Part shown: one piece after another, positions 37,209 to 46,655 of the stretch
Position numbering within the stretch: position 1 is the stretch's first letter
Layout: every line of letters starts with the position of its first letter
From: Bradyrhizobium sp. 138
GTDB taxonomy: Bacteria > Pseudomonadota > Alphaproteobacteria > Rhizobiales > Xanthobacteraceae
Reading direction: 5' to 3'
Length of the DNA: 64,000 nucleotides
NCBI RefSeq assembly: GCF_023074075.1
Contig: NZ_JADPKT010000022.1
Coordinates: 124,001-188,000, forward strand
Notes under the pieces: model-generated
The model's database searches: none
Told to the model about the DNA's origin: nothing
What the model saw: the letters and a program-made list of their open reading frames with translations, nothing else
Program-made: the position numbers and the translations under genes

Positions 37209-37892
37209 CTACGAATTCTCCTTCCGCCGCCCCTTCGGCGCGTTCGCCACCACCTGCAACAGATCCTTGCGCACGGCTTCGATGTGCCGCTCCAGGAAGC
37301 GGCAGGCCTCCTCGACCTTCTGCGCACGGCAGAGCGCGATCAGATGGGCGTGCTCCTTTTCGGCAATCCCCATCGCCTTGGTGTTGGAGAGCTGCAAACG
37401 CGTGTACCGGTCACTGGTCTGGAGCAGTGACAGCACGATCGTGCGGGTGCGCGGCTGCGGGGCGTGCACGTAGAGCGCCATGTGGAAGTCGGCATTGAGC
37501 TGACCCCAGTCGCTGACGTTCCTCGCCTTGATGGCCTTCTCGAAGCTCTTGTGAATATCGTCGAGCCCGTCGAAATCCTCCGCGGTGAAACGCGGCGCCG
37601 ATTGCGCCAGCAGGCGCGGCTCCAGGATCCGGCGCAGGTCGAACACATCGTTGATTTCGTCGAGCGACAGCTCCGAGACGATGGCGCCCTTCTGCGGGAC
37701 GATCCGCACCAGGCCTTCGGCCTCGAGCTGAAACAGCGCCTCGCGAACGGGAATGCGGCTGACGCCGTAGGCCTCGCCGAGCGCATCCTGGCGCAACTGC
37801 GATCCGGCCGGATAGGTGCCGTCGAGGATCGCCTGGCGGAGCTGATCGACAATCGCGGCCGACAGGGTGCGATGCTTCAGAGGCTGTTTCAT
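37209..37892 (-). CDS. GntR-family (FCD) transcriptional regulator
   Basis: 227 aa. N-terminal winged helix (KHRTLSAAIVDQLRQAILDG, GSQLRQDALGEAYGVSRIPV, EALFQLEAEGLVRIVP) and C-terminal all-helical FCD ligand domain (IHKSFEKAIKARNVSDW, FHMALYVHAPQPRTRTIV). Start ATG 37892 (MKQPLKHRTL) with AGAAGG upstream. It is divergent from the second TRAP operon and an operator of the right type lies in between, so it most likely represses that operon and senses its substrate. Confidence 0.9.
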   Translation of the reverse strand: MKQPLKHRTLSAAIVDQLRQAILDGTYPAGSQLRQDALGEAYGVSRIPVREALFQLEAEGLVRIVPQKGAIVSELSLDEINDVFDLRRILEPRLLAQSAPRFTAEDFDGLDDIHKSFEKAIKARNVSDWGQLNADFHMALYVHAPQPRTRTIVLSLLQTSDRYTRLQLSNTKAMGIAEKEHAHLIALCRAQKVEEACRFLERHIEAVRKDLLQVVANAPKGRRKENS

Positions 37893-38038
37893 CTGACCTT
37901 CTGTTGTCCTTCCCGACTCGTTCGGCCGACGCGGTCCCTGTCTTGCATGTCGAGGAGCCCGGCAAAAGGCGAGCACTCGACCAAACGAAGTGCCCAGCAA
38001 AAGCGCGCCCCTGCCGCCGAATTGATCGCATTCTCCGT

Positions 38039-38067
38039 TTGACTCCCAAAATGTATAAATTATACAT
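38039..38067 (+). promoter_or_regulatory. GntR operator overlapping the TRAP-2 promoter
   Basis: ATGTATAA-A-TTATACAT (38051-38067) is a perfect eight-base dyad around one centre base, the form seen for FCD-type GntR proteins. On the plus strand TTGACT (38039-38044) and TATACA (38061-38066), 16 bases apart, form a promoter whose -10 is inside the operator. On the minus strand the operator contains TATAAT, a -10 for gntR itself. Binding would therefore block both directions. Confidence 0.7.
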
Positions 38068-38106
38068 TTGACAATCGCACCACAAATCTTCGGGTTGGGC
38101 CACTTC

Positions 38107-38730
38107 ATGATCGAGCAGACGATGCCGGCCACGCGCGCGCTCAGCGTCCGACGTACGATCGTCCGGATGTCGAGCGCCCTGCTCGCCTTCGAGCGCCTGG
38201 CGCTGATGGGCCTGATGTACCTGCTCACCGGCCTGATCCTGGTGAACGTCGTCACCCGCTACTCGCGTTTCCCGATCTACTGGATCGATGAATCCGCTGT
38301 TTATTGCGTGGTCTGGCTGACCTTCATCGGGGCGTCCGCGATGACCCGTCTGCGGCTCGATTTCGCAGTGACCATGCTGACGGAGCGTCTTTCGCCGACG
38401 CACCAGAAGCTCGCCAAGGTGGTCTCGACCGGCCTCGTCGTCGTGTTCGGCGTCGCGCTGATCGTGACCTGCGTGCTCTGGATGGACCCAATTGGTCTCG
38501 CCCGCGCCGGCTTCGACGGGCGCAAGCTCGCGGCTGAGACCTTCAACTTTCTCTATACCGAGCGCACCCAGACACTGAACTGGCCGACCTGGGTGCTCTA
38601 TCTGACGCTGCCGATCTTCGCGGTGTCGATGACCGTTCACGGTCTCGCCAATCTCTTGGAAGATCTCGGGCTGGTCCCGCGCACCGCGCCAAAAGGCTTT
38701 CAGCTCTCCGAGCTGGACGGGGTCAACTGA
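38107..38730 (+). CDS. TRAP transporter small permease (DctQ), system 2
   Basis: 207 aa, four membrane helices (LLAFERLALMGLMYLLTGLI, ESAVYCVVWLTFIGASAMTR, LAKVVSTGLVVVFGVALIVT, VLYLTLPIFAVSMTVHGLAN). ATG 38107 is used because the TTG at 38068 would precede or coincide with the predicted transcription start. The TGATG stop-start junction couples it to dctM. Confidence 0.87.
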   Translation: MIEQTMPATRALSVRRTIVRMSSALLAFERLALMGLMYLLTGLILVNVVTRYSRFPIYWIDESAVYCVVWLTFIGASAMTRLRLDFAVTMLTERLSPTHQKLAKVVSTGLVVVFGVALIVTCVLWMDPIGLARAGFDGRKLAAETFNFLYTERTQTLNWPTWVLYLTLPIFAVSMTVHGLANLLEDLGLVPRTAPKGFQLSELDGVN

Positions 38731-39995
38731 TGATCACGTCAGCGGCCTTCATGGCATTCATGCTGGTCGGCGTGCCGATCGGGCTTTGCCTGTGCCTCGC
38801 CGGCCTCGTCTATATCGCGGCCTCCGGCAATCCCGTGCTATTCCAGTCCTATCCGCTCCAGCTGTTCGGCGGCGTGGACAGCTACGGCCTGATCGCGATT
38901 CCGCTGTTCATCCTGATTGGCGAGATCATGAATGGCGGCGGCATCACCCGGCGCATCGTCGACATGGCGATGGCCTTCGTCGGCTCGCTCAAGGGCGGGC
39001 TCGCCTACGTCAACATCCTCGCCAACATGTTCATCTCCTCGATCCTGGGATCTGCGACCGCGCAGGTTGCGATCATGGCCCAGATCATGGTGCCGGAGAT
39101 GGAGAAGAAGGGCTACGACAAGACCTTCGCGGCCGGCCTCACCGCCTATGGCGGCATGCTCGGCCCGATCATCCCGCCGTCGGTGATGTTCGTGGTCTAC
39201 AGCGTGCTGGCACAGGTCTCGGTCAGCGACATGCTGATCGCCGGCATCGTGCCGGGCGTCATTCTCACCGTGATGTTCTGCCTCGTGATCGCGCTGATGG
39301 GCTACGTCTACAACTATCCCCGCGCGGATTATCAGACGCCACGCCAGCGCGTCATGACCATCCTGCGGACGTCACCGACGCTGCTGATCCCGATCGTCAT
39401 CGTCGGCACCATTCTCGGCGGTCTCGCCAACGCAACGGAATCCGCAGCCGTCGGTGCTGTCGCAGCTGCACTGGTCGGAAAGTTCTGGACCAAGGAATTC
39501 CAATTCTCCCAGCTGCCGCAGATGATGCTGCGCAGCGCGATCTATTCGGCGATCGTGCTGTTCCTGGTCGCGGCCGCAGCGGTGTTCTCTTGGGTCCTGA
39601 TCTTCGGCAAGGTGCCGCAGGAGACCGCGGCCTGGATCCAGACCGCCGCCAAGGACCCCGTCAGCTTCATGCTGATCTGCAACGTGATCCTGCTGGTGAT
39701 CGGCACGGTCATCGACGGCATTCCCGGCCTGATCATGACCGTGCCGATCCTGCTGCCTGTTGCAACCGAGGTCTATCACATCGATCCCAGGCATTTCGGC
39801 GTCGTGGTGGTGATCAATCTGGTGCTCGGTCTGCTGTCGCCGCCGGTCGGGCTCTGCTTCTTCGTCGCGGCCGCCGTCACCGGCGCCAAGCCCGGCAAGA
39901 TGTTCATGGTGACGCTGCCGTTCTTCGTCATCTCCTGCGTCCTCCTCGTGCTGCTCTCGCTCTACCCGTCGCTCTCGCTGATCCTCGTCAAATAG
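38730..39995 (+). CDS. TRAP transporter large permease (DctM), system 2
   Basis: 421 aa with about 12 helices. DctM motifs: VGVPIGLCLCLAGLVYIA, SSILGSATAQVAIMAQIMVP, GGMLGPIIPPSVMFVVYSV, LSPPVGLCFFVAAAVTGAKP. Start shares one base with the dctQ stop. Together with DctQ and the downstream DctP it forms a complete transporter, gene order Q-M-P. Confidence 0.92.
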   Translation: MITSAAFMAFMLVGVPIGLCLCLAGLVYIAASGNPVLFQSYPLQLFGGVDSYGLIAIPLFILIGEIMNGGGITRRIVDMAMAFVGSLKGGLAYVNILANMFISSILGSATAQVAIMAQIMVPEMEKKGYDKTFAAGLTAYGGMLGPIIPPSVMFVVYSVLAQVSVSDMLIAGIVPGVILTVMFCLVIALMGYVYNYPRADYQTPRQRVMTILRTSPTLLIPIVIVGTILGGLANATESAAVGAVAAALVGKFWTKEFQFSQLPQMMLRSAIYSAIVLFLVAAAAVFSWVLIFGKVPQETAAWIQTAAKDPVSFMLICNVILLVIGTVIDGIPGLIMTVPILLPVATEVYHIDPRHFGVVVVINLVLGLLSPPVGLCFFVAAAVTGAKPGKMFMVTLPFFVISCVLLVLLSLYPSLSLILVK

Positions 39996-40019
39996 GCCCA
40001 TCCAGAAGGAAGCCCGACC

Positions 40020-41003
40020 ATGCCGCTTACCCGCCGCCGCTTTCTCGCCGCCAGTGCCGCCGCATCGGTGTTCGCGCCACAGCTGGCGCTTGCCCAGGCC
40101 AAGGAATTCCGCCTCGGCCTGATCACGCCGAACGGCCATTCATGGAACAAGGCCGCGCTCAAATTCGGCGACGATCTCAAGGCCGCCTCCAATGGCCGCC
40201 TGACCTTGACCGTGTTCCACTCCGGCCAGCTTGGCAGCGAGACCGCGATGATGCAGCAATTGCAGTCCGGCGCGCTCGACATGGGCTTCATCCAGGCCGC
40301 CGAGCTCGGCTCGCGCGTGCCGCACATCGCGGCGATCAACGCGCCCTACATCGTCCGCTCGACGCCGGCCGTTGCGAAATTCGTGCGGCATCCGGCGGCG
40401 GTGAAGCTGTTCGACGTGCTGCCGCAGGAGACCGGCACCATCGGGCTCGGCTGGGGCATCACCGGCATGCGCGCGGTGTTCTCCTCCAAGGACCTCAACA
40501 CGCTCGCCGACATCAAGGGTATGAAGCTGCGCATCAACCCGACGCCGGTCTATCGCGACTTCTATTCCTCGCTTGGAGCCGCGCCCACCCCGATCCCGAC
40601 GCCGCAGGTGTTCGACGCGATGGCCAACGGCCAGGTCGATGGTCTCGAATCCGATCTCGAATTCTCCTGGAACCAGCGCTTCGACAAGGTGTCGAAGGTG
40701 ATCCTGCAGATGAATGCCGTCTTCATGCCGATGGCAGCCGTCGTCTCCGGCCGGGTCTGGCAGTCGCTGCCGCCTGCCGACCGCGAGCTGATCACCAAGC
40801 TGGTGAAGTCGACGCTGGACGCGCAGATCGACGAGCTCGCCGGCAACGAACCCGCGCTGATCGAGAATTTCAAGAAGGCGCCGATCCCGATCCGCCAGGT
40901 CGACGCCAAGGACACCGAGGCCGTCATCGCGGAGTTCGACAAGATCTGGCTGCCCAAGGCACCCGTTCTCGCCGAGCTGCGCAAGGTCGGCGCCACGCTC
41001 TAA
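40020..41003 (+). CDS. TRAP transporter substrate-binding protein (DctP family), system 2
   Basis: 327 aa. Twin-arginine signal MPLTRRRFLAASAAASVFAP cut after ALAQA. DctP features: FRLGLITPNGHSWNKAALKF, LGSETAMMQQLQSGALDMGF, and MKLRINPTPVYRDFYSSLGA where the Arg is the carboxylate clamp. 24 bases after dctM. The binding-pocket residues were not matched to a known ligand; co-transcription with a DHDPS-family enzyme suggests a keto-acid, sugar-acid or imino-acid substrate. Confidence 0.9.
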   Translation: MPLTRRRFLAASAAASVFAPQLALAQAKEFRLGLITPNGHSWNKAALKFGDDLKAASNGRLTLTVFHSGQLGSETAMMQQLQSGALDMGFIQAAELGSRVPHIAAINAPYIVRSTPAVAKFVRHPAAVKLFDVLPQETGTIGLGWGITGMRAVFSSKDLNTLADIKGMKLRINPTPVYRDFYSSLGAAPTPIPTPQVFDAMANGQVDGLESDLEFSWNQRFDKVSKVILQMNAVFMPMAAVVSGRVWQSLPPADRELITKLVKSTLDAQIDELAGNEPALIENFKKAPIPIRQVDAKDTEAVIAEFDKIWLPKAPVLAELRKVGATL

Positions 41004-41076
41004 TTCTATTCGCCATCCTCTTCACAACGACCCGGCGGATCCAGCCCCCGCCGGCAACTTCACTTGGAGTGAAATC

Positions 41077-42003
41077 ATGACCCGCCGCGTTTCCTGGGAA
41101 GGTGTCTTCCCGGCCGTGACCACGCAATTCAACGACGACCTCTCGCTCAACATCGACGCGACCGCCAAGGTGATGGACGGGCTGATCCGCGATGGCGTCT
41201 CCGGCCTGATCGTCTGCGGCTCGGTCGGCGAGAACACCTCGCTCGAGCGCAAGGAGAAGGTCGCGATCATGGAGACCGCGAAGTCGGTCGCCGCCGGCCG
41301 CGTGCCCGTGCTGTGCGGCATCGCCGAATTCACCACGGCCTTCGCGGTCGAGACCGCCAAGGAAGCCGCGCGCGTCGGCATCGACGGCGTCATGGTGATG
41401 CCGGCGCTGGTCTATTCGTCGAAGCCGCACGAGACCGCCGCGCATTTCCGCGCCGTCGCCAGCGCAACCGACCTGCCGGTCATGCTCTACAACAACCCGC
41501 CGATCTACAAGAACGACGTCACCCCCGACATCCTGGCTTCGCTCGCCGACGTCGAGACCGTGGTCTGCTTCAAGGATTCCTCCGGCGACACGCGGCGCTT
41601 CATCGACACCCGCAACATGGTCGGCGACCGCTTCGTGCTGTTCGCAGGGCTCGACGACGTCATCGTCGAGAGCGTCGCGATGGGTGCCGTGGGCTGGGTC
41701 TCCGGCATGTCGAACGCCTTCCCGCGTGAGGGCGAGACGCTGTTTCGCTTGGCCAAGGCCGGCCGCTTTGCCGAGGCAATGCCACTCTACGAATGGTTCA
41801 TGCCGCTGTTGCATCTCGATGCCCGGCCGGATCTCGTCCAGTGCATCAAGCTGTGCGAGCACATCATGGGCCGCGGCACCGCGCTGACCCGCCCGCCGCG
41901 CCTCGCACTGCTGCCGCATGAGAAGGCCGAGGTCGAGGCCATGATGGCCAAGGCGCTCAAGAACCGGCCACGTCTGCCGGATGTGGGATTGAAGGCGGCT
42001 TAA
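41077..42003 (+). CDS. DHDPS/N-acetylneuraminate-lyase family aldolase or dehydratase
   Basis: 308-aa TIM-barrel enzyme. Family landmarks: CGSVGENTSLERKEK (49-63, GTTGE-like loop), Tyr138 in MLYNNPP and the Schiff-base Lys166 in VVCFKDSSGD. A pyruvate-type Schiff-base reaction is expected. It is unlikely to be the housekeeping DapA, since it sits in a GntR-controlled TRAP operon. Candidates include deaminases of the hydroxyproline pathway, sugar-acid dehydratases or aldolases; nothing in view decides. Followed by a palindromic repeat. Confidence 0.85.
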   Translation: MTRRVSWEGVFPAVTTQFNDDLSLNIDATAKVMDGLIRDGVSGLIVCGSVGENTSLERKEKVAIMETAKSVAAGRVPVLCGIAEFTTAFAVETAKEAARVGIDGVMVMPALVYSSKPHETAAHFRAVASATDLPVMLYNNPPIYKNDVTPDILASLADVETVVCFKDSSGDTRRFIDTRNMVGDRFVLFAGLDDVIVESVAMGAVGWVSGMSNAFPREGETLFRLAKAGRFAEAMPLYEWFMPLLHLDARPDLVQCIKLCEHIMGRGTALTRPPRLALLPHEKAEVEAMMAKALKNRPRLPDVGLKAA

Positions 42004-42013
42004 ACAAAGGTCT

Positions 42014-42104
42014 CGTAGGGTGGGCAAAGCGTAGCGTGCCCACCACCTGTCGCTATCATGAAGAGATGGTGGGCACGGCGCTACGCGCCTTTGCCCACCC
42101 TACG
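42014..42104. repeat. Nested palindromic repeat, copy 2
   Basis: 91-base element: CGTAGGGTGGGCAAAG (42014-42029) exactly inverted as CTTTGCCCACCCTACG at the right end, with an inner pair TGCCCACCA/TGGTGGGCA flanked by CGTAGCG/CGCTACG. It lies between the convergent aldolase and HMG-CoA lyase genes. Confidence 0.88.
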
Positions 42105-42107
42105 GTC

Positions 42108-43019
42108 CTAGGTGGCCGTCCGCTTCTTCTTCGCGTTCAGCGCGGACGCCACGCGGCTCACGGGCGGTTTGCCCAGCACGCCGCTCATTTCGTTGGTCGC
42201 GGCCAGCAACTTCTCCATATCGACGCCGGTCCTGACGCCCATGCCTTCGAGCATATAGACGACATCCTCAGTCGCGACGTTGCCGGTCGCGCCCGGCGCA
42301 TAGGGACAGCCGCCGAGGCCGCCGGCGGCGGCGTCGATGACGCGGACGCCCTCCTCCATCCCCGCATAGAGGTTGGCGAGCGCCTGGCCGTAAGTGTCGT
42401 GGAAATGCATCGCGAGCCTGGCTGATGGAACGTTGGCGGCAACAGCGCGCAGCATCTCCTTCGCCTTGTCTGGCGTGCCAACGCCGATGGTGTCGCCGAG
42501 CGAGATCTCGTAGCAGCCGAGCTCGAACAGCGTGCTCGCGAGATCGGCGACCGCCTTCGGCTTGATCTCGCCGTCGAACGGGCAGCCGAGCACGCAGGAG
42601 ATATAGCCGCGCACCTTGACGCCATCGGCCTTGGCGCGGGCCAGCACCGGCTTGAACCGCTCGATGGACTCCGCGACCGTGCAATTGATATTGGCGCGGG
42701 AAAAGCCTTCGGAGGCTGCCGCGAACACCGAGACCACCTTCGCACCGGCGGCACGCGCGGCGTCATAGCCCTTCTCGTTCGGCACCAGCACGTGAAATTC
42801 GGCGGCCTTCACATGCGCGACGCCGCGCAGCACGGCGTCCGAGCTTGCCATTTGCGGGATCGCCTTGGGCGAGACGAAGGCACCGACCTCGACCGTATTG
42901 AGCCCGGCCACGACCAGCGCCTCGACAAAGGCGATGCGGGCCTCGACGCTGACCGGCACCTTCTCGTTCTGGAGCCCGTCGCGCGGCCCCATTTCGACGA
43001 TGCGGACCTGGTCGCTCAT
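42108..43019 (-). CDS. Hydroxymethylglutaryl-CoA lyase
   Basis: 303 aa. Cleaves HMG-CoA to acetoacetate and acetyl-CoA, last step of leucine degradation. DRE-TIM barrel with VEMGPRDGLQNEK, FHDTYGQALANLYAG, and the lyase signature GLGGCPYAPGATGN containing the catalytic Cys. Start ATG 43019 (MSDQVRIVEM) has GGGAGAG four bases upstream and follows the carboxylase stop by one base; the upstream in-frame codon at 43040 is less likely. Last gene of the leu/isovalerate operon. Confidence 0.94.
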   Translation of the reverse strand: MSDQVRIVEMGPRDGLQNEKVPVSVEARIAFVEALVVAGLNTVEVGAFVSPKAIPQMASSDAVLRGVAHVKAAEFHVLVPNEKGYDAARAAGAKVVSVFAAASEGFSRANINCTVAESIERFKPVLARAKADGVKVRGYISCVLGCPFDGEIKPKAVADLASTLFELGCYEISLGDTIGVGTPDKAKEMLRAVAANVPSARLAMHFHDTYGQALANLYAGMEEGVRVIDAAAGGLGGCPYAPGATGNVATEDVVYMLEGMGVRTGVDMEKLLAATNEMSGVLGKPPVSRVASALNAKKKRTAT

Positions 43020-43020
43020 G

Positions 43021-45030
43021 TCACTCTCCCGCGGGCTCAACCACGGCGAGCTCGATGCCCTCCTGCACGATGTCGCCGACCTTGCACTTGATGGATTTCA
43101 ACAAGCCCGCATAGGGCGCGCGCAGCGTCTGCTCCATCTTCATCACTTCCAGGGTGAGGATTGGCGCGCCCTTCTCGAGCGTCGCGCCCTCCTCGGCGAG
43201 CACCGCGACGACCGTTCCCGGCAAGGGGGCCGCGATCTTGTCCTCGCCGACATGTTCCTCGCTCTCGCCGCCGAACGGATCGACCCAGTGCAGGTCGAAC
43301 CGGCCGTTGCGCGTGCGCAAATACAGCTCATGGCCGTCGATCACGGCCGCAACGGAGGATTTGACGCCGTCGAGTGTGAGATGGAAGCCGCCCTCGCGCG
43401 ACGCGATCGCGAAGGCCAGCTCGCGTTCACCGATCACCAACGTCGACAGCCCGCTGCCGTAGTTCAGCGTGATCTTCTGCTCGGCCCCGTGCCCGACCCG
43501 GAACGCAAAATTTCGCTGGCGGCGGCCGACCGGCTGCCAGCCGAAAGTCTGCCAGGGCGAATTCGCCTGCGCTCGTGCCGTCTGCTGCTCCTCGTTGATG
43601 ACAGCGGCGACAGCGGCGCAGAGTTCGAGCTCACCCGGCGCCGGCGCGGCCTGTGTCAGCACCGCAAGTTCGCGCTCGATGAAACCGGTATCGATCGCAT
43701 TCGTCCGCAGCTTCGGATGCGTCATCAGCGCCGACAGGAACGGGATGTTGGTGACGATGCCGCGAACGTCGGACTCTTCCAACCCTCGGTTCAGCCGCTC
43801 GATTGCAACATCGCGCGTCGGTGCCCATGCGATCATCTTGGCAAGCATGGCGTCATAGTACGGTGACACCGTATCGCCCTCGCGATAGCCGGCGTCGATG
43901 CGCAGGCCGCCGGTCTCCGTCGGCAACCGCCAGGTCGAGATCCTGCCGACCGACGGCATGAAGTTTTTGGTCGGGTTTTCCGCGTAGACGCGTGCCTCGA
44001 CGGCGTGGCCGTTGAGCTTGATCTCGTTCTGCTTGAGCGGCAGCGCCTCGCCGAAGGCGACGCGCAGCTGCCATTCGACGAGGTCGATGCCCGTGATCAG
44101 CTCAGTCACGGGATGCTCGACCTGCAGACGCGTGTTCATCTCGATGAAGAACACGTCCTTGCCGTCGGAGACGAACTCGATGGTGCCGGCCCCGACATAG
44201 TTCACCGCGCCAGCCGCTTTTCGCGCGGCAGCGCAGACGGTCTCGCGCTGCGCGGCGTTGAGCGTCGGCGACGGCGCCTCCTCGATCACCTTCTGGTGGC
44301 GGCGTTGCAAGGTGCACTCGCGCTCGAACAGCGACAGGAGATTGCCGTGGCTGTCGCCGATCACCTGCACTTCGATATGCCGGGGATTGTCGACATATTT
44401 TTCGATCAGCATGCGGTCGTCGCCGAACGCGGCCTTGGCCTCGCGCTTGGCGCTGACGATCGCAGCTCCAAGCTCGTCCGCCGAACGCACGATGCGCATG
44501 CCGCGGCCGCCGCCGCCGGCAGAGGCCTTCACCAGAATGGGAAAGCCGATCTTCTCTGCGGCCTTCGAAAGCGTCGCATCGTCCTGTGCCTCGCCGTGAT
44601 AGCCGGGCACCAGCGGCACGCCGGCCTTTTCCATCAGCTCCTTCGAACCGGACTTCGAGCCCATTGCCGTCATCATCCCGGCGGTCGGGCCGACGAAGAC
44701 AAGGCCCGCATCGAAGCAAGCCCGCGCGAATTCGGCATTCTCCGACAGGAAGCCGTAGCCGGGGTGCACGGCCTCGGCGCCGGTCTTGCGCGCGGCCTCG
44801 ATCAGCCGCTCGACATTGAGATAGCTGTCGCGGGCCCGTGCAGGCCCGAGCAGCACGGCTTCGTCCGCGAGCGCAACATGCATCGCGTCGCGGTCGGCCT
44901 CGGAATAGACCGCGACCGTGCGCAAGCCCATGGCGCGCGCGGTGCGGATGACGCGGCAGGCAATCTCGCCGCGGTTGGCGATCAGGAGGGTGCGAAAACG
45001 CCGGTAGAGCTTTGAGCGGTCCATCATCAC
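43021..45030 (-). CDS. Methylcrotonyl-CoA carboxylase, biotin-carrying alpha subunit
   Basis: About 669 aa. Biotin carboxylase N-terminus ([20 protein letters not shown]), ATP-grasp with [14 protein letters not shown] and the [16 protein letters not shown] active-site stretch, a linker BT domain, and C-terminal biotinyl domain with the EVMKMEQ Lys. Length and partner identify the methylcrotonyl type over propionyl/acetyl types. Starts GTG 45030 (GTGA overlap with the beta subunit stop) or ATG 45027/45024. Confidence 0.93.
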   Translation of the reverse strand: MMMDRSKLYRRFRTLLIANRGEIACRVIRTARAMGLRTVAVYSEADRDAMHVALADEAVLLGPARARDSYLNVERLIEAARKTGAEAVHPGYGFLSENAEFARACFDAGLVFVGPTAGMMTAMGSKSGSKELMEKAGVPLVPGYHGEAQDDATLSKAAEKIGFPILVKASAGGGGRGMRIVRSADELGAAIVSAKREAKAAFGDDRMLIEKYVDNPRHIEVQVIGDSHGNLLSLFERECTLQRRHQKVIEEAPSPTLNAAQRETVCAAARKAAGAVNYVGAGTIEFVSDGKDVFFIEMNTRLQVEHPVTELITGIDLVEWQLRVAFGEALPLKQNEIKLNGHAVEARVYAENPTKNFMPSVGRISTWRLPTETGGLRIDAGYREGDTVSPYYDAMLAKMIAWAPTRDVAIERLNRGLEESDVRGIVTNIPFLSALMTHPKLRTNAIDTGFIERELAVLTQAAPAPGELELCAAVAAVINEEQQTARAQANSPWQTFGWQPVGRRQRNFAFRVGHGAEQKITLNYGSGLSTLVIGERELAFAIASREGGFHLTLDGVKSSVAAVIDGHELYLRTRNGRFDLHWVDPFGGESEEHVGEDKIAAPLPGTVVAVLAEEGATLEKGAPILTLEVMKMEQTLRAPYAGLLKSIKCKVGDIVQEGIELAVVEPAGE

Positions 45031-46631
45031 ATCCTGAACAGGCCGAATTTCGTCGGTTCGGTCGGCGCATTCGACGCCGCCGAGAGACCAAGGCCGAGCA
45101 CGAGGCGCGTGTCGGCCGGGTCGATCACGCCGTCGTCCCAGAGACGCGCGGTCGCATAATACGGATGCCCCTGGCTCTCATATTGCGCCCGGATGGGCTC
45201 GCGGAATTTATCTTCCTCCTCCCTAGACCAGCTATCGCCCTTGGCCTCGATATTGTCGCGCCGGACCTGGCTCAGCACCATCGAGGCCTGCTCGCCGCCC
45301 ATCACCGAGATGCGCGCGTTCGGCCACATCCAGAGGAAGCGCGGCGAGTAGGCACGGCCGCACATGCCGTAATTGCCGGCGCCATAGGAGCCGCCGATCA
45401 CCACCGTGAATTTCGGCACCGAGGCGGTCGCGACCGCCGTCACCAGCTTGGCGCCGTCGCGGGCGATGCCGCCGGCCTCGTATTTCTTGCCGACCATGAA
45501 GCCGGTGATGTTCTGTAAGAAAACAAGAGGAATGCCGCGCTGGCAGCACAGCTCGATGAAATGCGCCCCCTTCAGCGAGCTCTCGCTGAACAGAATGCCG
45601 TTATTGGCGATGATGCCGACCGGATAGCCCCAGATATGGGCAAAGCCGCACACCAGCGTCGTGCCGTAGAGCTTCTTGAACTCGTCGAACTCCGAGCCAT
45701 CGACGAGCCGGGCGATGATGTCGCGTACGTCGAACGGCTTGCGACCGTCGACGGGCACCACGCCATAAATCTCCTCTGCCGCAAACAGCGGATCGCGCGG
45801 CTTGTGCATGTTGAGGTTCGGCCGCACCGACGGTTTCAGCGTGCCGACGATGCGGCGCGCGATGCCGATCGCGTGGGCATCGTTCTGGGCGTAATGGTCG
45901 GTCACGCCCGACTGCCGCGAATGCACGTCGGCGCCGCCGAGCTCCTCGGCGCTGACCACCTCGCCGGTCGCGGCCTTCACCAGCGGCGGGCCGCCGAGGA
46001 AGATGGTGCCCTGATTGCGCACGATGATGCTCTCATCCGACATCGCCGGGACATAGGCGCCGCCGGCGGTGCAGGAGCCCATCACGATCGCGATCTGCGG
46101 GATCCCTTGCGAGGACATCTGCGCCTGGTTGTAGAAGATCCGGCCGAAATGGCGCTCGTCCGGGAAGATCTCGTCCTGCAGCGGCAGGAACGCGCCGCCG
46201 GAATCGACCATGTAGACACAGGGCAGATTATTCTGCCGCGCAATGTCCTGGGCGCGCAGATGCTTCTTCACCGTCATCGGATAGTAGGTGCCACCCTTGA
46301 TGGTGGCGTCGTTGGCGACGATCACGCATTCGCGGCCCGAGACGCGCCCCACCCCGGTGACGACGCTCGCCGAATGCACGTCGCCGCCATAGAGGCCGTA
46401 GGCTGCGAGCGGCGACAGCTCCAGGAACGAGGTGCCGGGATCGACCAGCAGGTCGACGCGCTCGCGTGCCAGCATCTTGCCGCGCGCGGTGTGGCGGTTG
46501 CGCGAGACCTCGCCGCCGCCGCCGGCGACCTGACTGAGTTTTTCGCGCAAGTCCGCGACGAGGCTGCGCATGGCCTCGGAATTGCGCGCAAAGTCTTGGG
46601 AAGACGGATCGATGCTGGAATGGAGCGGCAT
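45027..46631 (-). CDS. Methylcrotonyl-CoA carboxylase, beta (carboxyltransferase) subunit
   Basis: 534 aa. Two crotonase-like carboxyltransferase domains with [20 protein letters not shown] and [20 protein letters not shown], the latter typical of the methylcrotonyl type. Forms a complex with the biotin subunit and carboxylates 3-methylcrotonyl-CoA. 24 bases after the isovaleryl-CoA dehydrogenase gene; four-base overlap with the alpha subunit. Confidence 0.94.
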   Translation of the reverse strand: MPLHSSIDPSSQDFARNSEAMRSLVADLREKLSQVAGGGGEVSRNRHTARGKMLARERVDLLVDPGTSFLELSPLAAYGLYGGDVHSASVVTGVGRVSGRECVIVANDATIKGGTYYPMTVKKHLRAQDIARQNNLPCVYMVDSGGAFLPLQDEIFPDERHFGRIFYNQAQMSSQGIPQIAIVMGSCTAGGAYVPAMSDESIIVRNQGTIFLGGPPLVKAATGEVVSAEELGGADVHSRQSGVTDHYAQNDAHAIGIARRIVGTLKPSVRPNLNMHKPRDPLFAAEEIYGVVPVDGRKPFDVRDIIARLVDGSEFDEFKKLYGTTLVCGFAHIWGYPVGIIANNGILFSESSLKGAHFIELCCQRGIPLVFLQNITGFMVGKKYEAGGIARDGAKLVTAVATASVPKFTVVIGGSYGAGNYGMCGRAYSPRFLWMWPNARISVMGGEQASMVLSQVRRDNIEAKGDSWSREEEDKFREPIRAQYESQGHPYYATARLWDDGVIDPADTRLVLGLGLSAASNAPTEPTKFGLFRM

Positions 46632-46655
46632 GATGATTCCAATTGGGTGAAGGTT

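Noticed and set aside
38786..41080. 764-codon plus-strand open frame
   Set aside because: Out-of-frame shadow across dctM, dctP and their gap; low-complexity Arg/Asp/His composition.
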